Source of the DNA: Pilatotrama ljubarskyi
Lineage: Eukaryota > Basidiomycota > Agaricomycetes > Polyporales > Polyporaceae
DNA: 64,000 bases
NCBI GenBank assembly: GCA_022385805.1
Contig: MU277671.1
Location: 1,000,808 to 1,064,807, forward strand
Reading direction: 5' to 3'
In this document: piece by piece, positions 57,439 through 64,000 of the stretch
Layout: every line of letters starts with the position of its first letter
Numbering within the stretch: the first letter of the stretch is position 1
The notes under the pieces: model-generated
The model's input: the letters and a program-made list of their open reading frames with translations, nothing else
Databases searched by the model: none
Told to the model about the DNA's origin: nothing
Translations under genes and position numbers: made by a program

Positions 57439-58524
57439 CTTGCCGCAATGAGGGGAGCTCTGAAGGAGAGGGGATCAAGCTCCGGGGGACAAATCATCTT
57501 ATATCCCCGGCGCTGTTGTGGTTTCGACAGCGTTCCTGAGCTAACGCTCCTCGTGCAGCAATGCACGGCGCGACGTAAGGACTTGGAGAGCTCGGAGCAC
57601 TGTAGGTGATCAAGATCGTCGGCAACAGGGGATCGTTTCCACTCCTGTCGATACGATTGGCAATGAATTCAGTTTGACAGACTGCCGCCCATTTTGCCCA
57701 CAACCCGCACCGCTGCGCACGCCGCTGGCACCGCTTGTGTTAGACGATGGTCGAAACAACCCCGTCTTCCTTCGGTTCGGATGGACGCAGGGACAGCTCA
57801 CTCGGAGGCAAGATGGTCTTGCAAGAGTACCATAGAGCTGCAGACGTCGTGGTAGCAGGTTGCCTGCCACATCTGGGGAACGAATACGGCAGCTCTCACC
57901 CCGATGATGGCGTGGCAGCGCGGCGGCCGGTTCCCTCGGTGGCCCTGACCAGCTTACTAGGGGCCAATAGCATACGGTATCGTCAAGTGAAGAAGGATGC
58001 TGGAACTGCCAACCAGCTATTGAGTAGCTCTTGTATATCTCGAAGAGAACGAACATTCGAGTAGGACTCCGTATTCTAGAGACTCAGAGCATGAGAGAGG
58101 AGCATAGTTTTCATTCTCAGTAGGAAAGGCTCAGAGCGATCTCAGTGGAAACCGACCGGCAAAGCCTCGTGCGATGCATTGATATCCTCGTGTCGGTGCT
58201 AGTAACTGCCGTCCCAAGACGAGTAGTGACTATCAGAACAGTGGCGAAGGACGGGAGGATGACGGTCATGGTCTCGCGATCGGCTGAACCATTGCCAAGT
58301 TGTTCTGTCCTCGTTAGCGCCGGTCCAGCACAGCCTCCCGGCGTTTTGCGCGATGACGCGGGCGTTTAGTATCGTCTGCATCAGGCGCTTGTCTTCCGTC
58401 TTACAACATTCACTCTGGCGCGCTTCAAGCAGGTTGCGAGGATCTCTGGGGCGTCCGCCAGATCAACAAGAGCCAATCCGCGCTGCTTTGACAGACTGTA
58501 TCAAGTGGTACAAATACTGCTCGC
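57439..58524. other. Divergent intergenic region (membrane protein / SKI2)
   Basis: These 1.1 kb contain the TATA element of the membrane-protein gene and presumably the SKI2 promoter. ORFs here show no recognisable sequence. Confidence 0.5.
57499..57504 (-). promoter_or_regulatory. TATA box of the membrane-protein gene
   Basis: The minus strand reads GGGATATAAGATG, about 60 bp upstream of the ATG at 57438. Confidence 0.45.
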
Positions 58525-61500
58525 ATGATGGTGACGCACGAGTTACTCGAGGAGATCCTGCGTCCTGCTGCAGACAACTCCGGCAAACTACTATCTGAAT
58601 TGGGCCTCGCAGCCCTGCCTTCCAGAGAGAAGGTGCATCAGCAGATAGAACAGGACCTGTTGCTCCCCAAGGAGAGCCTTCCCGACCATTGGCTTCCGAC
58701 ATATCAAATGTAAGCTGAGGGCTTCCGCGTCTTTTGTCCGATCAGACATTGATCAGTCTCTCACAGACACTGGGAAGACAAGTTGTCCATACCTTCATTG
58801 TTGAGATATGAACCGTCTCCTCCTCCAACAAGCCTCTCCTTTATCCGTACCGGGCTTCAAGGCCGTGTTACCGGGTATGCCGAGGTAGGTCCCGTTGGTC
58901 TATCGACTTCTCGTTTGTGCAAACGTACAGCAATAGGTGTCCAACCCTCGCGTGTCGACCGGGCTCACATCGACTGCCCTTGACCGAGCTCCTGGCCCCA
59001 GTCGAAACTTTGTCAGAGGCAAGGCCGGCTATGTGCCGTTCTGGCCAGGCGGACTAGATAATCTCAAGCAGACCGTGGATGTCGTCGACCTTCAAGAAGG
59101 CTCCTCGCAGCTTCGAACCGTTGCTCCGGGACTCTCCCGGGGTCTCAAGTTCGGCAAGGACGGGGAAGATGATAGCGACGTGATCGGCCTCGGTGCCTCT
59201 GTCGCGAAGGGCAAAGAGAACGCAGGACTGCCAGGAGGGCCTGTTAGTGACAGCTTGTTGCGCGCACAACACTCTTCTCATATACTTCTTAGAACGGCCA
59301 TGCCTCCGTTATGCAAGACGGTGAGGCCGATGCTCCCTTGATGCCCGGCGGGACATCAGAAGTGGACGAGCTCTTGCCCACCTCTGTAAGTGATCACAGG
59401 TCATGTATACCGTGCCTACGCTGATGGATGGCAATCGCGCAGAGAAGCCACCTCAACCCAATCACGTCTGCCAAACGGCCTCTTCGGCGCGCTCAAGTGC
59501 AAAAGCGCGACTGGGCCCATGTAGTAGATGTCAACAAACCGATGACTAACTTCCATGAACTTGTTCCCGACATGGCGCACAAGGTGAGTTCGGGGGTCCG
59601 TTCAACTAAACTAAGGCGCCGCCTCATGCCTCTTGCAGTACCCGTTCGAGTTAGACACCTTTCAGAAAGAGGCGGTGTATCATCTCGAGATGGGCGACTC
59701 GGTTTTTGTTGCCGCTCATACATCGGCGGGGAAGACTGTCGTGGCCGAATATGCTATTGCGCTGGCGGCAAAACATATGACCAGGTAGATGCGCGTGCAA
59801 CGCCTTCTGTGCGTTCTGCATCTCACGGTGTTCCCCGACCTTGTCAGAGCGATATACACCTCCCCCATCAAGGCATTGTCAAACCAGAAATATCGCGACT
59901 TCAAGCAGACGTTCGGTACGGCGTCCGTCGGCATCCTCACCGGAGATGTCCAAATCAACCCCGAGGCCAACTGCCTTATTATGACAACGGAGATTCTGCG
60001 CAGCATGCTCTACAAGGGCGCTGATCTGATCCGAGACGTCGAGTTTGTCATTTTCGATGAGGTGCACTACGTCAACGACGCGGAGGTGAGCGATACGACA
60101 ACGCGACGACTGATTGCCACCTCAAGCTGTTTTTAGCGAGGTGTGGTATGGGAAGAGGTCATCATCATGCTCCCGGACCATGTCAACATCATCCTTCTAT
60201 CCGCTACTGTGCCGAATACCAGGGAGTTCGCGGACTGGGTCGGGTAAGTAGTGAGACTCTCGTGCTCCGGTCACCATTGACCCCGCATACAGGAGGACGA
60301 AGAAGAAGGATATATATGTTATTTCCACGGCGAAACGACCAGTGCCCCTCGAGCACTACCTATATGCGGGGCGCGACCTGCACAAGATTGTCGACGCGAA
60401 CCGGAACTTTCTCGCGCAAGGGTACGCATTTCGTCTGCCGGAACATCCCGTACTTCTCATCAACGTGGCTTCGCAGGTACAAAGATGCCGGAGAAGCCCT
60501 TCGGCGGAAACAAGACAAGGAGCGCGAGGCGGCTGGGCTGCCTCCAGTACAAAGGCTTGGCGCGCGCGCGGCAGCCCCACAGCGCGGACAGCGCGGAGGT
60601 CCCGCGGGTCGCGGAGGCCAGCGAGGTGGCACGGCCGCTCGTGGCGCTCCAATCGCTCGCGGAGGTTCCCCACGGACGTTCCACCAGCCGGACAAAAATC
60701 TGTATGTCCACCTGCTGGGTCACCTGCGCAAGAAGGCGCTCCTTCCGGTCGTCGTCTTCACCTTCTCCAAGAAGCGCTGCGAAGAGAACGCAGGAACCTT
60801 AACGAATGCCGACCTCTGTACCGCGGTGGAGAAGAGCGAGATCCATGTAGCGATAGAAAAAGCTCTTTCTCGCCTGAAAGGTATGTTCAGCCCCTACGCG
60901 TGTGGATGTCGCGGGTCATTCACACGGTGTTGGGCGTAATTCTAGGGTCGGACAAGCAGCTACCGCAGATTCGCCGGATGCGTGATTTGCTCTCGCGCGG
61001 CATAGGTGTGCATCATGGTGGGCTACTGCCCATAGTGAAAGAGGTGCGCTATACAGCTTGATCAAAGAGCTCGGACTCATGGGGATGCAGGTGGTGGAAA
61101 TACTCTTCGCACGCGGATTGGTCAAGGTGCTGTTCGCCACTGAAACGTTCGCGATGGTGCGCAATAAGATTCGCTGAGCTGGGACCTCATACTGAACCCT
61201 GCACAGGGTGTCAACATGCCTGCGAAATGCGTGGTGTTCTCACATATCAGGAAACATGACGGGCGCAGCTTCAGGGATATCCTCCCTGGCGAATATACCC
61301 AAATGGCAGGACGCGCCGGCCGCCGTGGCCTGGACCCCACAGGTACCGTCATCATTGTCGCTAACGACGAGCTACCGGAGGTAAGCCCCATGCATCCTGC
61401 TCAGCGCGTTACGTTCATACGCGCTATTGGGCGCATCTAGCAATCAATTCTGCACAACATGATTTTGGGCACGCCCTCGAAGCTGCAATCACAGTTCCGC

Positions 61501-63447
61501 CTAACGTACAACATGATCCTGAACCTGCTTCGCGTGGAGGCCTTGCGTGTGGAAGAAATGATCAAACGGAGTTTCTCTGAGAACGCCTCGCAACGGCTGC
61601 TCCCGGAGAACCAGAAGAAGGTCGTCGAGGTAAGATCTCATCGCTTAAGGTACTACCACCTGCGCTCACTACGACATCCCATGCAGACGGAGAAGCAATT
61701 GTCGAGCATGCCGCAACTGTCATGCGATGTGTGCTCGCCAGATATCGAGGCATTTTACGACACTTCGTTCGATATCGTGGAGATGAACCAGCGGCTGCTT
61801 ACCATGGCCGCGGGAACCCCTCATGGCGCGAAGCTGCTTTCTACTGGTAGGGTCGTCGTATTGCGGGATGGAGTAAGCCTTTCCACCACCTGAAGCCGAG
61901 CAAATGTTGAGCTTCGTCATCGTAGCACTACAAGTCAAACATTGGTGTACTGCTGAAGCAGGCGCCTAGCGCACTTGCTAGCGCGCTCCCCGGTGTGTCG
62001 ACAGGCGAGAAGATCAAACTCTACTATGTCCTCGCTATGGTCTCACCCGAGACGAGACAAGGAGAGACTGGTGAGACCCTCACCTAACATAGCGAGGGTA
62101 CCCAACGGCTGAGCCTTTGGTAGATATGGACGCCCAAGCGGTTCCCCCGCAATGGCCTCCTCGACCAGAGACTCTACTGGTCGACGAGCCGACATATGAC
62201 CTCACCCCTATCCCCTTGACCAGCATCGCCATGGTCTCCAATCGCACTATCAAGGTCGCCCTACGCCTCTCATACTAGCTGCATGCCAAGAGTGCTGATG
62301 AGGCGATACACAGGTCGAGCTTGAGTGGATCGTCGAGAAGCACCGCATCTCATATATGAACGCGGCCCTCCGGTCACTACAGGGCGTCTTAGGAGAGTGG
62401 CTGCAGGCGGGCTCGGTCCCCGAGGTGGATTGGAGCAAGATCAGGGCTCTCGAGTTCCAGGAGCTACTCCGCGCTCGGAACGAACTCGTCCCTCGGCCGG
62501 ACCGTTTCAACTGCATCCATTGCCCCAACTTCGAGGATCATGTTAGTCATTTTCTTTGCACCGCTGTAGATGCGCTGATGGGTGCCCTCTACAGTACTTG
62601 TTCATGCATGGCAAGAAGGTCCTGCAGGCGAACATCGCCGAGCTCAAGATGGCCATCTCGGATCAGAACCTGGAACTGATCCCGGATTACGAGCAACGCA
62701 TAGAAGTCCTGAAGGAGCTCAAATTCATCGACGACAACTCGACCGTGCTCCTGAAGGGCCGTGTCGCTTGCGAGGTCAGTTTTCGTACCCTAAATCCATA
62801 CGCCGTGCGCATATCCTCACCTCGGAATACCTTCGTAGATCAACTCGGCGAACGAGCTCGTCCTCACCGAGCTCATCCTCGAGAACACCCTCGCAGCTTA
62901 CGAGCCCGAAGAGGTCGTCGCCCTCCTCTCCTGCTTCGTCTTCCAAGAAAAGACGGACGTCGAGCCCGTCATCCCGCCGAAGCTACAGGAAGGGCTCGAG
63001 GCGATCATGGCCATCGCGGAGCGCGTCGAGCGCGTGCAGGACAGGCACAAGGTCCCCGGCGAGGAGTTCCGCGCGCTCAAGCCTGGGCTCGTAGAGGTCG
63101 TGTACGAGTGGGCGAAGGGCATGGTGAGTCTCCTCTGTGATGTGACTGTTGTGTGCGGCGCGAAGATAGACTGCTGACTGGCCGTTCCTCGTAGCCGTTC
63201 GAGCAGATCACGGAGCTCACGGATGTCGCCGAAGGTACCATAGTCCGCGTGATCACCCGTCTCGACGAGACGTGTCGGGAGGTGCGGGACGCTGCCCGGG
63301 TCATTGGCGACGCAGAGCTGTTCAAGAAAATGGAGGAAGCACAGATCAAGATCAAGAGAGACAGTGCGTCCCCGTCAAGTCCGCTTCCACTTTGCACTCT
63401 TGCTTACCCTTGCTGCAGTCGTATTCGCGGCCAGCTTGTATTTCTAG
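58525..63447 (+). CDS. SKI2: SKI2, DExH RNA helicase of the Ski complex
   Basis: About 22 exons from the ATG at 58525 to the TAG at 63447, the last exon only 29 nt long. Clear junctions include 58709/58767, 58884/58937, 59242/59293 and 63359/63419. The N-terminal region has [17 protein letters not shown] and the linker [10 protein letters not shown]. RecA1 has Walker [16 protein letters not shown], motif [11 protein letters not shown] and motif [12 protein letters not shown]. RecA2 has [20 protein letters not shown] and motif [16 protein letters not shown]. The C-terminal Ski2/Mtr4 region ends [12 protein letters not shown], as in Ski2. Ski2 with Ski3 and Ski8 feeds mRNA into the cytoplasmic exosome for 3'-to-5' decay. 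Between the RecA domains lies an RG/Gly-rich insert ([19 protein letters not shown]). The alternative, Mtr4, is unlikely: its C-terminus and N-terminus differ. Confidence 0.93.
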
Positions 63448-63639
63448 ACATGAGCCGTCACTGTATCGAGTCCCAATCGCACCGAACAACCATTCGCCGC
63501 CTTGCACGGCTCACTCACACTGCATCACGCCGCAAGTAATATCCTCGCAAGCCCGATATATTAAGAGATGCATTGCCTTTCCAAATAGCACATAACACTA
63601 ACGAGTCGAATGCGATAGACGGGTCCCTGAGTGTCCCTT

Positions 63640-64000
63640 TTACTTCCGCTTCTTGACCGGCGTCTCGTCCTTCGCGCCTCCTGCGGGCGCGACGGGGGCC
63701 GTCTCGGTCTTCGTCTTATCGTCGGGGGAAGGAGCGTCGGTCTTCTTTGCAGACTGCAAGCAAAATCTCTCGTGAGCGTCGCATCCCCGCGTGCCGCGAC
63801 GAAGGTAACGTACCTTGGTGATAGGCTTCTGCTGTGCGCCAACGAAACCGAAAAGAACGCCGAGCATACCGAAAAGAGTGACAACGGAGAGCACGAGGCT
63901 CGCGCCGGTCTCGGGGTGCGTCTTGAACGCGAGGACGGGATCGATGCGCGCGAGCTCGAGGAACTTGAACACCTTGTTGCGGATGAACTCGACCGGGTCG
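63640..64000 (-). CDS. C-terminus of a membrane protein, truncated by the window edge
   Basis: The frame enters from the right edge (DPVEFIRNKVFKFLELARID). It ends its first visible exon at 63814, continues after a 60-bp GT/AG intron at 63753, and stops at the TAA at 63640. About 100 residues are visible: an amphipathic helix, one hydrophobic segment (SLVLSVVTLFGMLGVLFGFV) and a Lys/Pro/Asp-rich tail ending TPVKKRK. The basic KKRK end could act as a di-lysine ER-retrieval signal. I do not recognise the family from this part. The gene is convergent with SKI2, with only 192 bp between the stops. Confidence 0.75.
   Translation of the reverse strand, partial: DPVEFIRNKVFKFLELARIDPVLAFKTHPETGASLVLSVVTLFGMLGVLFGFVGAQQKPITKVRYLRRGTRGCDAHERFCLQSAKKTDAPSPDDKTKTETAPVAPAGGAKDETPVKKRK

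Overview
The window is nuclear DNA of a GC-rich filamentous fungus, most likely a basidiomycete of the Agaricomycetes. The evidence is the gene style: many short exons, introns mostly 47-65 bp with GT/AG ends and CTNAC/CTAAT branch points, and long Ser/Pro-rich proteins. The gene set is typical of such fungi: Nvj2-like SMP protein, SIKE-family protein, Ragulator subunit, Rab5, Cdc25-type RasGEF, IST1, COQ1 and SKI2. No rRNA, tRNA, CRISPR array, intact transposon or virus-derived gene was recognised. Gene models were built by hand from splice-site and reading-frame agreement; names rest on remembered family motifs, not on database searches.

Layout. 0-2.5 kb: C-terminal part of a large coiled-coil protein (+). 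2.8-6.6 kb: disordered protein with three copies of a KLxxFFG-like motif (-). 8.2-11.7 kb: NVJ2/TEX2-type membrane-contact lipid-transfer protein (-). 12.2-15.8 kb: two unassigned proteins (-). 18.0-20.3 kb: 13-exon TPR protein (-). 20.9-22.6 kb: RRM-like protein of the R3HCC1/Thc1 type and a small membrane ORF (-). 23.9-25.3 kb: SIKE/FGFR1OP2-like STRIPAK protein (+). 26.2-28.7 kb: large single-exon protein (-). 28.7-35.9 kb: a gene-poor stretch with at most one weak candidate gene. 35.9-43.6 kb: homeodomain-like protein, COQ1, LAMTOR2-like Roadblock protein and a two-RRM protein, all (-). 44.0-50.6 kb: RAB5 (+), Cdc25-type RasGEF (-), IST1 (+). 50.6-53.6 kb: no clear gene. 53.6-57.4 kb: SAM methyltransferase (+) and a single-pass membrane protein (-), convergent. 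58.5-63.4 kb: SKI2 RNA helicase (+). 63.6 kb to the right edge: C-terminus of a membrane protein (-).

Working together. Most genes are unrelated housekeeping genes. The one functional grouping is 40.0-50.6 kb, where a Ragulator subunit (lysosome/TORC1), RAB5 (early endosome), a Ras exchange factor and IST1 (ESCRT-III) lie within about 11 kb. This may be chance. The most distinctive signals are structural: a 6-nt micro-exon in RAB5, an 11-nt micro-exon in IST1, two GC-AG introns, a possible alternative C-terminus of the TPR gene, a repeated uncharacterised motif, and a divergent homeodomain-like protein.
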